Part shown: one piece after another, positions 1 through 12,437 of the stretch
How positions within the stretch are numbered: position 1 is the stretch's first letter
Layout of the letters: every line of letters begins with the position of its first letter
Assembly (NCBI RefSeq): GCF_018320785.1
Contig: NC_054872.1
Location: 39,854,551-39,918,550, forward strand
DNA from: Cheilinus undulatus
Taxonomy: Eukaryota > Chordata > Actinopteri > Labriformes > Labridae
Length of the DNA stretch: 64,000 nt
Direction: 5' to 3'
Position numbers and translations under genes: made by a program
The notes under the pieces: generated by a model
Told to the model about the DNA's origin: nothing
Database searches by the model: none
The model's input: only the letters and a program-made list of their open reading frames with translations

Positions 1-197
1 AATTTAAGCCTTTTTCACATGTGGTTACCTGGGAACTTCTGGTAGTAGGCAATAATCATGCAGGACAAACATGAACTTGATGTTTTCACTCTAGTTGATC
101 ATTATAAATGTAGCGTTATGGTTAAGTGGTTGTAAAGGATGGCAAGTGTATTTTTCACTACCAGTAGCAGTTTTAACATTTTAATTTTGTTTTGTAG

Positions 198-671
198 GTC
201 GACAGACCAGATATCCTGTTTCCAGAGCTGTTGAAAAGGTAATAAAATAAATGTTAGTGAATTTTCAGAGTGGTTGTGCTGTTTATAGTTGATAAATAGC
301 TTACTGAGAAAATTAAACAACATAATTGTCATACCATCCTTCAGATAAAGTGTATCTTATTCCTTATATTTCACAGATATATACATGAGGTTGATGGTTT
401 TAGCTTTTTCTTGTCACAGGCAATAACAACCCAGATAGATTCAACTCCCCAGAACCTGCTGACAGGAAGGCTGAAGTCCCCACCAGACTACAACAAATTA
501 AATCTGGTATTCTTTCTTTAAAACCATACCTTTAATAAGGACTACTTCTTTGATAACCTACATCAAATTATTTCCCTTGTTCGTGTTTTATTTCAGACTC
601 CCTCTGAAAGATCAGTGGCTCTCCCATCCTTCGTCCCTCCACCACCAACCAGAGTCGCTACAACTGTCTAA
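198..671 (+). CDS. 3' end of an unidentified gene (three terminal exons)
   Basis: Three exons can be read: 198-238, 420-506 and 597-671, each bounded by AG/GT and joined in a single open frame. The second exon is exactly 29 codons and the last gives 24 codons then TAA at 669-671. The C-terminus is polar and proline-rich (PSFVPPPPTRVATTV) with no cysteine or membrane segment. It ends in T-T-V, which could be read as a class I PDZ-binding tail (S/T-x-V), but that is only a pattern match. The start of the gene lies left of the window. An AATAAA at 848-853 fits its 3' end. I do not recognise the family and assign no function. Splice sites are inferred by eye. Confidence 0.55.
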
Positions 672-847
672 ATCTGATTTGATGTTTGATAAATTATATT
701 CTCTGTTTTGGTGTTTTATTTTAATGAGATTTCTATATTTTTACCAGTTTCAACTACTAGTTTGGTGTCATATTTATTTAAACTTTATCACTTTCCCTGA
801 TGATCTATATCTTATTACTCCATCATTTTACAAGACTATTTATTCAT

Positions 848-853
848 AATAAA
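848..853 (+). terminator. polyadenylation signal AATAAA for the left-edge gene
   Basis: Canonical AATAAA about 180 bases after the stop codon at 669-671, on the same strand. It is the first strong signal downstream and gives a short, plausible 3' UTR. Confidence 0.5.
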
Positions 854-1038
854 TCCAAGACAAACAATTTCTAATAGTGTCTGTGAGAGCTCTATAAAGT
901 TGTTTAAACACACATGAAGCCCTGTTTTCCCTGGGTTGTTGTGGTGCATTGTTTGAAAGTAGTGTACAGTTGTCCCTCTAGGTGGCAGTGAAGATGTGCA
1001 CGACTGCCACCCAGGGTGTCTTCAAAGATGAAAGGGCC

Positions 1039-1640
1039 CTAAGAGGTGGTTTTCCAGTGAAGTTCACACATTACTACGGTATACCTGATGTCCTTTAGTT
1101 TTTTTTCCTCATTCTTCAAACAATGTGAATCTGCTGCTGATCGGAGCTCACCATTATCCTGCAAAGTGCTTGATGCTGTATAGGAGCAGCACAGTAAATG
1201 ACAGCAGCATCCGCATATGAATAAAATTTTGCATTTGGAAAATTTTGACATATACTGTTGATATAAATAACAGCAGTCCCATGACTGAGCCTTGAGGCAG
1301 TCCATTTTTAACTTAAATATGTAGAAGTGAAGCCTTCAGTTTGTAAACTACAAGTGTGCTTTTTTCTAAAACCTGACTGATAATCAGATAAAATATAGTT
1401 GGTCATCAAAAATTCTTAAATTTGGTCACTCATGAGTGATCAAAGTATCTTGGCAAAGGCGGACAGTTCTGGTTCAAAGCTGTTTGAAAGAATGGGGTCT
1501 CCTGTAAACAGAGGCAGCATGAAGAAAGATTTCCAAACTTGTAGAATTAAATTTGAGATCAAAGACAGATCAAGTAGACATGTTAAAGGTTCAGCAATAA
1601 AATCAGCAGCAAGATTTAAAAAGACAAGGCTCTGAGTTAT
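1039..1640 (-). mobile_element. Decayed LINE fragment (CR1/L2-like reverse transcriptase)
   Basis: Read on the minus strand across several frames, the stretch shows remnants of a non-LTR reverse transcriptase: a GLPQGSV block followed by LLFI near 1300-1260, a degenerate YADD-like catalytic box (YADAAVIY) near 1205-1190, and an upstream SGF/RKK-type block. The frame is broken by stops and shifts, so this is a dead fragment. These blocks are standard for CR1/L2-clade elements. The exact family and the fragment ends are uncertain. Confidence 0.5.
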
Positions 1641-2976
1641 ACTTGTTTATTTACAGAATTAGCATAAGAGGTACAATACAATAAAGCACAAGCTTCATGC
1701 ACTAATGTGGGCCATATTTCATTTTGTTTTCAGAATTTGCTGCAGTCCAATCAACCCTGTATAATCTGGCCCCCAGGCCATAGTTTGGACACCCCTGACA
1801 TAGAGGAGTGTAAAGTGTAGATAAGCAAGCAAGTAAATCCAGTGGAATAGAGTCAAAGAGAAAATTAAATAAAATGTTTAAGACTAACATGGACCTGTTT
1901 AGTGTATACTGGTGCAGCAGATGGTGCTACTGTGCAGCAGGTGGCATGAAGATTTTGACCAGTGGTTGATACAATGTAAGCAAGGAGTATCTTAGAGTCA
2001 CACTGCAATGAAAGAGTCTGTTTTTCTGTCTTCCTTCAAATGCAGAATTTCCCTCCTATCAGAGATGAAAAGACACAGGACTGGAGAATGGTCCCCTAAC
2101 ATTCAAACTGATTGGTTTAAAGGTAACTGTGGACAAAAGCTCAACAAAAGGTCATCTTCTGTTCAGCTTCCACTTTGAGGAAGCGGCCTTATCATGATGA
2201 AAAGAAGAAGCTCACGTATGCATGGAGCAAGGTGTGAAGTAACAGATAAAGAGTTGAATACCCCGCAAAAAAATGCTAACCTTCTCTGCAGGATATGTTA
2301 TCATTGCTTTTGCACCATTTGGGTTATTTTTTCCTCTTTCATCCCTCTGATACATGCTGCACATTAGGGAAGAGCCTCAACAGGGTAGACAGTGCAGAGT
2401 ATGAATACTCTCTTATTGACTTTATGAGCCTTTATGTAAAGCTCATTGCATGTTTCCATATTTAAATGCACACCCAAGCTATTGTAGATTATGTAACATT
2501 TCTGCATGTGTGAGTGCTCTAGCTCTGACAATGTAGCTCTGAATGTCTAAATGCAGCTCTCTCTCTCTCTTTCTATCTTTTGACACAGTCTCACTCAGAG
2601 ACGAGCATCTTTAGTACTTCATGTAAGTTTGTTACACTTCCTATAAGCTGCTGATGTTGAGGTATTAAGCCTTAAATGGAAGAGTTTTGTACATTAATAT
2701 TTATCTCTATACTCTCTGGTGTAGATGCCCAGTATTGTTGAAGAGACAAGCTCATTTTTGGTTATAGCTTTGATTGAGACTCATAGCACATTTATGGTAG
2801 ATTAAACTAATGCCAGAGACAGCGGACAGCGCACAAATACTCTGTATGCTGAGGTCACACAACATAACTTTTTTTCAAAGATGCCCACTGTATCAGATTT
2901 GGCAATTTGCTGAAGTGTGAGGGGCTGAGCTAGATGACACCCAGAAAGAAGACTGTAAACTGTTTTTCCAAAAGCC
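1641..2976. other. Intergenic stretch without recognisable gene
   Basis: No convincing exon or RNA gene on either strand. A short CT-rich microsatellite lies at about 2556-2572. The rest is unique-looking AT-rich sequence. Confidence 0.5.
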
Positions 2977-3013
2977 CATCCATCCATACATACATCCATC
3001 TATCCATCCATCT
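2977..3013. repeat. (CCAT)n / (CATA)n microsatellite
   Basis: Imperfect tetranucleotide tract of CCAT and CATA units directly abutting the dispersed repeat that starts at about 3013. Such tracts often mark the 3' tail of a retroposed element. Confidence 0.75.
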
Positions 3014-3480
3014 TCTTCCGCTTATCCGAGGTTGGGTTGCAGTGGCAGAAGGCAAAGTAAGTCAACTCAGACATCCCATTCCAAGCAACGTTTTCCAGGT
3101 CCTCCTGAGGGATTCCAAGGTACTCCCAGGTCAGATGTGACATATAACCCCTCCAGCAAGTTTTTAGTCTTCCCTGGGGTGTACTCCAAGTTGGAAGTGC
3201 CCAGAGGCAAAAGCTCAAACCACTTCAACTCAACGGCTCCACTTCAAGATCCCTCAAGTTGTCTGAGCTCCTCACCTTATCTCTAAGGCTGAGCCCAGTG
3301 ACCCTCCTAAGGAATCTAATATTGACCTCTTGAATCCGCTATCTCATTCTTTTGATCTTAATCCAGATCTCATGACCAGAGGTGAGGGTCTAGACGTAGA
3401 TTGACCGGTAAATTGAAAGCTTTGCCTTCCAGCTCAGCTCATTCTTCACCGCAACTGTCTGGTATGTTGCCCAAATGTTA
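3013..3480. mobile_element. Degenerate dispersed fish repeat, class not determined
   Basis: Starts with CTTCTTCCGCTTATCCGAGG next to the CCAT microsatellite, followed by blocks such as GGTCCTCCTGAGGGATTCCA and CATGACCAGAGGTGAGGG. I recognise this as an abundant interspersed repeat of teleost genomes that behaves like a retroposon with a simple-repeat tail. Scattered changes show it is old. The open frames in it are chance. Family assignment needs a repeat library. Confidence 0.55.
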
Positions 3481-3493
3481 TGGTATGATAGGA

Positions 3494-3740
3494 CAGGGGT
3501 TCTCAAACTTTTCAGCCTGCGACCCCCCCCCAAAATATGGTGCCAGAGACTGTGGACCCCCACTGTACCTAGAAGTGGTTTAAGTATACTTTAACACAGT
3601 TGTGCACATTCAAATCTATTTCTATGTATCTTTGTAAAAATGGGTAAAATATGCTATTTAAAATCATTTAAAAATGTTCTTTTCGAAGGCATCTGCGACC
3701 CCATTTCAGTGTCACATGACCCCCACGCTGAGAACCATTG
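3494..3740. mobile_element. hAT-type MITE (247 bp)
   Basis: Begins CAGGGGTTCTCAAAC and ends TGAGAACCATTG, imperfect terminal inverted repeats of the CAGNGGTTCTCA kind typical of non-autonomous hAT elements. The interior has the usual 'gcgacccc ... gacccccac' arms. No intact 8 bp target duplication was found. Confidence 0.65.
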
Positions 3741-4110
3741 TGGTTGCATAAGGTATGATGTGTTATGTCCAAATGTTACGATGGATGATCCTTTAGCTTG
3801 ATGCTAAACTGAAAGAAGTGACTCATTTGTTGCTTTTTCTCACGACTTTTATCTTTTATCCATCTGTTGTGGTTGTTTGATGCATCACAAAGCCGGGGGA
3901 TGTTGTCAGAGCTCATAAAACTTTTCTGTCTCATCGTCTTATCTTTCAACGCCAGCTTCATCATTCTTCCTTTCTTTCACATCTGCTTTGTTTAAATGTG
4001 ACTGCTGCGTGTGCAGAGCACTGTGCTCTTATTGGTCAACTCCTCTGACATCACAGAGCAAACTGTAGAGGTCAGGACTAAGATCAAGCATGCCAGACTT
4101 TGTGTCTGTA

Positions 4111-4240
4111 GGTGGTGTGTGGTGTCTCAGACATGTTGTTCATTATGATGCACTAGATGAGGTGAAACTACAGATTTTTGGGGCCAACAGGTTTATGAAT
4201 AGACCATAATCATTCTGAAACATATGGTCTGACCTCTGCT
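4111..4240 (+). repeat. Dispersed repeat, copy 1 (partner at 44.4 kb)
   Basis: Shares blocks in the same order with 44385-44515: GGTGTCNCAGACATGTT, a CACTNGATGAG-like core, ACAGNTNTTTGGGGCC and a CTGA-AAAC-TAT-TCTGA end. The copies are clearly diverged. No coding potential; class unknown. Confidence 0.45.
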
Positions 4241-4740
4241 TTAGGGCTTTCCTACCTGGAGGACAGTTGCTCAGCCTGTGAGGACTTGGGTTGGGAACCT
4301 TGGGGTAGCTAGAATGTAAAGGATTGCCTGTGAGGTGCCAATTCACTTCATGTGACTTTATACGAGGACTGAACTCACAACCACCTCACTGACTCTCCAT
4401 CAGCGCATGCCCATAGGGTCTCGGCTGTGCATATGGGTTTGTGTTTCCCAAAAGTATTCCTTAACCCTTCCTGAAAAGCCTTTCTAAAAAAAGCCTAAAG
4501 GTCTGGGTAACAAAATTTGATTAAATTTCAGAGCAAATTACCACCAATATTTCTAGTCAAATTCCCCAAAAATGAGAAATAAATTCCTATGAAAATTATG
4601 GAAAAATTCCAAAAAACTTCCCCCCAAACTTCTAAACAATCCTAAAAAAATCCATGAAAATTCTGAAAAAAATCTAAGGTAATTCCTCACCCCAATTTTC
4701 AATCAGTTTCCCTAAAATTTACAGATTACCCAAATTGCCA
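4241..4740. other. Intergenic AT-rich stretch with AAATTCC-type low complexity
   Basis: From about 4540 to 4735 the sequence is a loose repetition of 'aattcc..aaaa' words (AAAATTCC, AAATTCCT, CCAAAA), a low-complexity tract next to the SINE at 4742. No gene seen. Confidence 0.5.
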
Positions 4741-4741
4741 T

Positions 4742-4926
4742 GATTTTTTATTTTTATTTTTGGGCTTCTTATGTCGTTATTGGCAGAGGAGGATGGTGGA
4801 TAGAATCAGAAACAGGGATGAGAGAGCTGGGGAGAGACATGCGGGAAAGTGCCACAGGCTGGATTCGATTGTGGACAGACTGCGAACATGGGGCGTCCCT
4901 TAAACCACTAGGTCACCTGCGCCCCA
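4742..4926 (-). mobile_element. tRNA-derived SINE, copy 1
   Basis: On the minus strand it starts GCGCAGGTGACCTAGTGGTTTA, resembling a pol III A box, and about 50 bases later has ACAATCGAATCC, a B-box-like block, followed by CAGCCTGTGGC. It then shows the body TCTATCCACCATCCTCCTCT and an A-rich tail (4741-4761 on the plus strand). The same order of blocks is found at 50768-50940, so the two belong to one family. It is a retroposon, not a functional tRNA gene. Confidence 0.7.
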
Positions 4927-7430
4927 AAAGTACCTCAACTTTAAAAGCCCCCCCCCACCCATTTTTAATAAATCAAATTTAAGAATTTTAATAGCAGAAT
5001 TGTGAGAATGCCAAAATGTAAAGTCCTCATGTGCATGCAGGGTCTCATGAGGTCAACAGGCAGTAAAAGATGTTCAACCATCGCCTGCCACTTTCAGCTT
5101 CACCGGTTACAAAACAGTCTTTGTAATATCTCTGATCTCTTCATTGTAGGAAGTCTCGATAACACAAACGAGAAAGCTGAAGTGAAGGCTTTCCTGAAAT
5201 TTGATTGTGTAAATAGCAACCAGATAAACATAGTGACATGTCAGCGTATTTCTTCAGGTTTGCTACCACTACAGTGTTAATGGAAACCTCAACATCTATG
5301 TGAGGTTTGAAGGCAATGCTGATAAAATCATAGTGACACAAGATATTCAAAATGGAAACTTTGGGGTTTTTTATCTTGTGAAGGGGCAGGTTGAACTGAG
5401 GTCAATCCAGAAATGGGTAATCAAATATAAGATAAAGGCAATTTCGTTTCAAATAAACACTTTTATGGTCCTAATGGGGGTTGGGCGTGTGCCTCATGAA
5501 GGGGCAACCTGTGGGGATACCTGAAGAGATGGGGGATAGTCATCAGGAGGCCAGAGCAAGACAGGGCCAAGGTTGATGTGGTGAAGTACCAAACCAGCAT
5601 GCTTCCGTACCATGACAGTGACCTTTTGAACTTTTTAACTCAAGTTCTACTCAGCTTCTACCACTCCTGTTAAAAAATGTGTTTTGTCTTTCCAACAAAA
5701 AGTACCAATAAGGACTCAGATCAATAAAGAGTATAGATTAAGATATTATTATCAATAAAGCTTAACAATCTCCATCCTTTCTTTTGACTTGTCCTCTGAG
5801 CTGTCTGTGAGTATTTTAGAGTGAAATGGGATGTTAAGGCACAATGGTGGACTTATTTTTCATGACTGTGGCTGCAGTGGTTTAACCAAAGTGTGCTGAA
5901 ATATGGACTTCAGTATTTTTCCCTTAATTTATCAATGTTTTGTTGCAGCTGGGAATATTCAGACAAAATGTCTAACCCTTGTGCACATTATGAAAGCATC
6001 CTCCATATTTGCCGTACCTAATATTCTGAACACTTATTTTCTCTTGTGTTCTATCAGACAGCCTTCACTGCAGTGTCTCACGGTGTCATTACCTATTAAA
6101 AGCTGAACATCTATAGCTCTCTGTGTATGCAGGGTTTAATTTTATTAGGCATCTCTATGGTTAAGTGTCTGCTCTGAGCATGTGCGTCTGTCTGTGAGTG
6201 AGTGCCCCCCCCAACCACACCCCAGCCATACTGAAAGAAAGTGTGCGCTTCAGCATGTTCCATTGACCGCGGCAGTACTGCAAGCCTTTGCACATCCACA
6301 GTTCCAGAACGCCTCATAGAACAACAGACGTGGACTGTAGCGCAGCGGCCTCTCATCCCCATCCCCCAACACCATCACCCCTCCCTGCGCTCTCCCCTGA
6401 CCCCCCAAAAATACTCCCATGCAGCCCAGTGTGAAAGAATCACGTGGCTTGTTGCCCACCAGCTCAAGTTCATTTGTTCTGTGTCGATTGTTTTAAAGGA
6501 TTTTGCCTCCATCGACAGAAAAGTGGAGGGGATAACTTTTTGGAATTCAGCCTAGGGCTTCCTCTTTGACGCTCACTCCTGGCTTGCACTCTCTCTCACT
6601 CTTTCCCTGAGGAAAGCTTGATACTTAAGAGGGTTGACCTGTCCTGAGGAATTCAGGTAAGATGATGTCAGAGCTTTTGGTAATTGCTGATGCCACTCAG
6701 AGCGAAGGGCTTAGTGGTAAAAATGGTTGTGTTGGCATGCATATCATGGTGTGGTAACCAAACCATCTCACAGCTGGATCGAGGAGGCCCTGCTGAAGCT
6801 TTTAGCATTTTAACCTATCGTTTGGACCAATGTGACTGCAAATCAACAATGTCAAGCTAAAGTTGTAGTACTTCCAAGGCCCCAGTCTGTCATAGGTCAG
6901 TGGAATCATCTTAACTTTCTCAAGCAAATGTCTTTGTAGTTTTTTCTCTTTTATCACAGCTCTACCGTGTACTGGTTTTCACTTCACAGAAAAATATGTA
7001 TCACCATCTCAGAAGATTTCTAGCTAAACTCTAGATTCAGGCTTTGTCAGCTTCCTGTCATATGTGCATGAAAAGTGTGTTGCTCAGTCTCCACCTGAAA
7101 GAGTATGATGTGCTTACAGCAGCATTTACTCTGCTTGCTTTGCATGCTCTACGCTGACATGCTGGTAACTTTCTATCAATTTTTTGTCAGGGAAAGCAGA
7201 TTGCGGCTGATTACACACTTTTCCACCAGAAACGCGGTTAAAATTAAAATCTTGGCATCTGTATTTGTTTGATTGCATGTCTAAATGATCTTAAACCACT
7301 CATCTTAAGCTACAAGTCAAAATATAAATCTTATCTTAAGATATTGCATGCAAAAATGAGGCCTGACTTGCTGAGTTTTGGTTCAAAGTAGGTCACTTAA
7401 ATAATTAGAATTTTCAATCAGTTTCAGAGT
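4927..7430. other. Intergenic stretch without recognisable gene
   Basis: No exon set with consistent splicing or family resemblance was found. About 5785-5905 resembles 8095-8222: both carry '...ATTAAGG/TTAAGG-CA-TGGTGGACTT', a CACTGTGGCTGCAG-type block and AAGTGTGCTGAAA, so they are two diverged copies of one repeat. 6140-6440 is C-rich and unstructured. Confidence 0.45.
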
Positions 7431-7438
7431 GTCTAGAT

Positions 7439-7845
7439 CAGTGGTTCTCAACAGGTGGGTTGGGACCCAAAAGTAGCAAAAGGTCTGTACAAAAGCCCTA
7501 ATTGGACATACAGTAAATTTCACTATTTGTCTTGCGATTTCTTCTTATTAATGTGATTTTCTTTGGATAACACAGCTGTTATTTCTAAGATAACTAGAAC
7601 ATTCCTTGAGAAATTTCCTAGTCTCCATGCAGTCTGAGAAAAAAACGGTGAAAATACAAGCATGTCTTTCTGTAATGACATGTCTGTTTCTCCTGTCTCT
7701 TTGTGTAAATTATCAATTTTTTTCTGAAGGACCCAAACTGCAACATTTTTTATTAAATGGTTGAACATTTCCAAAAATTTGGGTTGCCATTTCTCTTAAG
7801 AGAGTGGTGGTGGGTCTTGATGCCTTGACCAATTAAGGACCACTG
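7439..7845. mobile_element. hAT-type MITE (407 bp)
   Basis: Starts CAGTGGTTCTCAAC and ends GGACCACTG. Including flanks, the ends form a 15 bp perfect inverted match, GTCTAGATCAGTGGT against ACCACTGATCTAGAC. The flanking TCTAGA on both sides is probably what remains of the 8 bp target duplication. The 83 aa open frame inside (7523-7774, minus) shows no family features. Confidence 0.75.
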
Positions 7846-8301
7846 ATCTAGACAATCACAATTAATTGCATCCCTTTTATTGCACTTTGAAATTCCTCTA
7901 TTTTGCATTCAAAACTGTTTTTTTTCTTTTTTTTTTGTCATTTTGGATTTTTCTACCATCATAAACTAAGGGCAATTCACTTCCTGTTTGGATACAGACC
8001 TAGATCGAAGATTCTGGCATGAACTGAACCAAGAAAAAGGAACTTGTTATGGATTGGAAAGGGAGCATTTTTTTTTTTTATAACACAGTGTGCAGATGAT
8101 GTTTGTGAGCTGTCTGAGTTTTTTAAACTGTAATGAGACATTAAGGAGCAGTGGTGGACTTCTTGTTCATCACTGTGGCTGCAGGGAGACGCTGCAGTGG
8201 CTCAAAGTGTGCTGAAAGGTACATTAAAGCATGCGATTAATCAAGATTTAAAAACTGAATGCACTCAAGTAGATCTTAGCTGGTGAAGATTAATGCATAA
8301 A

Positions 8302-9342
8302 CCCTCTGAGACTGATGTTGTTGTATACAACAAGAGGTGACCCGGTTTATAACACTGGAATAACTTTTGAACTATAGCCTCTTACTTTTTTCCATTGGGG
8401 GTCAACATTGTGCCGTTCTAATGATGGTATCCATGCCTTTGTAGCCCTTATCTAAGCTTTTTAGGGAGCCTGGTGGTTTGGTGGCTTTCTGGGGTCTCTG
8501 TAGATTAAATTCACACCATTAAGTCTGATACTTGACATATTTTAATGCACTTTAATCATTGTCTAAAATTGTTTCTGCTACTTGCAGCTTTGATAAGCAG
8601 TATTTTGTGTATTTTGTATCCCAAAATGCTTTGTGAATGAACTGCGACAACCGATTGCAGGCTGTGTGTCACGTCATAGTTTGTCCGACTGCACAGATCA
8701 TGCAGGAGATGTCCTGAATAGCTCATAATGGAGAGAAAGAGAGATGGGAGCCTGCAATGTGGCCCTCTGTGTCACTGCAGACAGGAACTGCTTTGAATAC
8801 TAGCACAAAAAGAGCAAAGACAAAAAGCACAATGATTTTTGTGAATTTGCAAATACTTTGAAGACTTTTTGTCACAGAATGATCCTTTTTTTCAATTTTT
8901 GGTCCCCAAGAGATGGGCAAACAAGTTTATCCAAAAAACTTAGTCTTTATTGTTTCCTGTGTGCCACCCATTAGCCCCTTAAAGGCAGATCAGATTGTAT
9001 TCAGAAGTTTTTTATTGAGTAATTTATTAAGCATATTGATTGGATAGAGGTATCATAAAAGTATGTATTAAATATGAAACAACAGGCTTTAAAGGTTAAA
9101 ATCTTTGAATTTTCATTTCCATTTACTTTTGTTTTTATAGTCCAATAACTTTTTTTTTTTACTCAAGTGACATTACTGCGGCAAACAAATACTTAAAGTC
9201 CAGACTGTCCTGAAAAAAAAAACAAAACAGACGTTTAGACTGTGTGTGACTGTGCAACACAGGGATGATGTTTTACAAGCTTTTTAATACAGTAAGTCCA
9301 GGCAAGACTAAAAGGTTAGAAAATTGCTGATGGCTCAGAGGG
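8302..9342. mobile_element. piggyBac-like non-autonomous element
   Basis: Ends are inverted: CCCTCTGAG at 8302 and CTCAGAGGG ending at 9342. The right end is followed by TTAA (9343-9346) and the left is preceded by TAAA, one change from TTAA. A TTAA duplication with CCC/GGG termini is the hallmark of piggyBac transposition. No transposase frame inside; length 1041 bp. Confidence 0.6.
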
Positions 9343-9346
9343 TTAA

Positions 9347-12116
9347 TGCTGACAGGCTGAGTTAAAATGTGTTTATATGCAAGCTGGGCCCCTGAAAGTC
9401 TCAGTAAATAAGCCCTCCCTGATGTCATTTAAGAAAATCAACACATGGACATTTGATCTGCTGTGTTAGCTCTAGCTTCTTGGTCAACATTTGCTGTCTG
9501 GACCTGGCTTCAGCAGCTGTTGGGTTAATGCAAAGAAAAAAAACAAAGGATAATTGAATTAAATGTTAAAAATCACCCCATTTACAGTCTTTGCATGGCT
9601 ATATACAATGACATTGCTGTTCTAGTCCAATTGGCCCACTACAATGCTGATATGGCAAGAATAAAGGATCATACCATTTTAGGGAGAAGTGTTTGACATT
9701 TTGAAATGAGCAACAGTGTGTAAAATGTGTAATTGTTGATGTTTTGGTCAGTAATAAGGCCGTTTAGGTCAAAGTTAAAGGTAATCCTTTCTATATTTGC
9801 TATGGACCATGTCTTTGCTGATCTCTATGGACCCCTCCATGACTTTGAGCACCTTAAAGCTTTACCCTATTTCCCCCCTTATGGGCAGCCTTGTGTACAT
9901 GCTTATAGAGCATGCAGGATTTGCTTGTGTCTTGAAATGACATGTCTATATCTGTATTAGTACACATCGCTGTTGTGTTGAAGGTTATTTTTAAACATAG
10001 GTGTGTGGTCAGGTTAGCAAATGCACTCATGGGTTCATGGGCTACTCATTTATTAGCAGCAGATAAACAGACATGTTCAAATGGAGAGATAGCATTTGTC
10101 GCTATCATCTGATCATACTGTGGTTAGTATGAGGTCGTTGAGGTATCTGTTGGGTCCAGTAGCTTTCATGTTGAATCATGCGCTTTGCATTTGCAGCTAA
10201 TAGCAAGAAAGCATTTACAGGCAGTCAGTAAGTTGAATGCCTCATTATGTATTTGTAACTTTGCTGCTCTTTTTGTAGTATTCATCAGCAGTGGTGTAGT
10301 GCAGGGTTTATGCAGAAGTATGGAGAATACCCATTTATTTTTTTGCCTCCATATAGTATCCCCGTTTCTTTGATTCAGATTCAGCATGCTGCATTTTTCT
10401 TCTTTGGATGGAGAAAGCATGAACACCTCACTCTGCTTCTAACTGGCTAGGACTCATTCATCAGTGCTTTCATTGACTGGCTGAATAAGATCATCAGGAG
10501 AAGCCAACCAGAGGCAGAGCAGGGCTCATCATAATTTGCTGATCTCTGGGATATCTAGCGTTGCATACAGAGCTGATGGCACTGTTTTCAGTCAGCTTTA
10601 TCAACATTTCAAATCAACCCTTACTACCTTAAGTCAAGATGTAGAAATTGGCAGTGAGTGTGGAGGATTTATGTGCAAGAGCAGTGTGGCACAGGCTTTT
10701 TCATGCATCACACCACTGTTCATCAGCGGCATGCTGCATAATCACGATCTAAAAACATCAACGCCTTTTGAAATATTTCACTTGATTCTGTTATCATAGC
10801 ATGTGAGTTGTATTTGCTTTGGCTTATTGATAAGGTAAGGTAACACAGCCTTCATGCTTGAGTGCAAGAGAACATCAGCAGCAAGAAGCTGCAGAAAAAT
10901 GTTAATACAGCCTGTGAAGCCTCTTTAACATGAGATATAGCACCATCAACAGTGCATTTACAGGAGGGACGTGCTAGGAGATGTCTCTTGCTTGCCACCT
11001 GTGATGGCCATCTATCTTTAGGGCTTGCTGTTGTGGTGTGTGTTGCCCCTGTGCTGGTGTCAGGTTTGTCTTGTCTTTCCCTGCAGGTTAGTAGTTGGTT
11101 TTTACCAAACCTGGGCAGATCTGGCCAATCCACCAGTGGCAAGAGGCCTGGCAATCGATCTCTACACTCTCTCTGCTCTGGGCTGCTCTAATCCCAATTT
11201 CTTGTTACACAATGTTTTTATTTTTTCATGTTTTATGTTTGTTGAGTCTCTATTTTATTTACTTGTTAATCCTTTCATTCATAACAAGGGCAGAGCCAGA
11301 TGTTTTAAATATCCAGGGCTGAGCCCAAACAAAGTTTGGCCCAGGGGCCCACTCCCCTAGAATCTTTTGCTTATAGGACACTTCTTTTTTTTTACCCAAT
11401 TTTAAAGAAAAAATGAATTTAAAATGCCTACAAATCCATACAATCCTACAAAGTGATGCTCTTCCACCTAAAAAAATAATTACTGAAATCTTTTTTTTTT
11501 TCCATGATTTAAATCCACTGAAAGTGTCATTATTGTCTTATAATCATGATAGAACATGTTGAAGTTCAATGATTTTCACTTTTGCCTTTAAAAATTCCTG
11601 AAGACTAGTTTATGGTTGAGTCTATGCATTTTCAAACAAAAAAATGAAAGCAACATTTGGGATTACAGATACGGATATGTTTACAAAATGCTGAAAATTG
11701 TATTTTCAGAACAATGTAAAAACACTTTTTATACTGCAGTGAAAAAGTAAATAAGTTCTGACAGGTAAAAAGATCAGATTTTTTAGCTTGGCTTTAAGAA
11801 TAAGGTCTTTATGCTGCGATCACAAAGGCTGTGCAGTTATTTGCTTGTTTCTTTCTGCATTTATCTACGCTAACACTCATCAGTAACACAACTCTAATAA
11901 ACCTGAAAGATTTGGAGCTTTAAGAAAGCTTTCAGGGCTTAAGCCTCATAAGCCACCCCTCACTCCGCTTTTGTTTTGTAACAAAACCTGTTCACTTTTT
12001 AGTTGAAAGCGTACGTCTGCCTTTTTTTTTGTCATGTCTTTTTAAGCGGTGGTCAGGACAAAGCATGGTGTCCATAAATATACCTGGGAGTCAGCCCACA
12101 AAAGTATTGTCTATAC
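9347..12116. other. Intergenic stretch without recognisable gene
   Basis: Open frames here (for example the overlapping frames near 10850-11360) lack splice context, conserved motifs or family resemblance and are treated as chance. AT-rich sequence with homopolymer runs. Confidence 0.5.
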
Positions 12117-12437
12117 CACTGGTTCCCGAACCCCCAGGGGGTTGCCAAAGAACTTAGGGGGGTGGCGTGACGCTTTGTCTGCCCTGAGGCTGGCAAAGTT
12201 AGATTTGCAACTATTAACTTAAACCATGATAAAGCAGTTATTAAGCAGTTTATACAATGGTCTTTTGTTAAGTAAAGCATGCATAGGCCTTTTTGGGGTT
12301 TTATCAGTGAAACAATTAAAATCTTTGTTAATTTTTGATGACAGGGTGCCACTTTTTCTCCTCTCTTGGGCCCTGGGGGTCTTTGCTTTTCGGTACATGT
12401 AGGAGGGGTTCCAAGGAAAAAGGGTTGGGAAACACAG
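12117..12437. mobile_element. hAT-type MITE, same family as 17226-17446
   Basis: Starts CACTGGTTCCCGAACCCCC and ends near GGTTGGGAAACACAG, degenerate inverted ends. Internal blocks match the copy at 17226-17446: ATGCATAGGCCTTTTTNGGGTT, CAGTGAAACAATTA, a CTCTCTTGGG block and GGTACATGTAGG. The 149 aa minus-strand frame (12053-12502) runs across the element and is not a real gene. Confidence 0.65.

Noticed and set aside
10852..11360. Cluster of overlapping frames on both strands (75-111 aa)
   Set aside because: No family resemblance, no splice-consistent neighbours; chance frames in GC-richer sequence.
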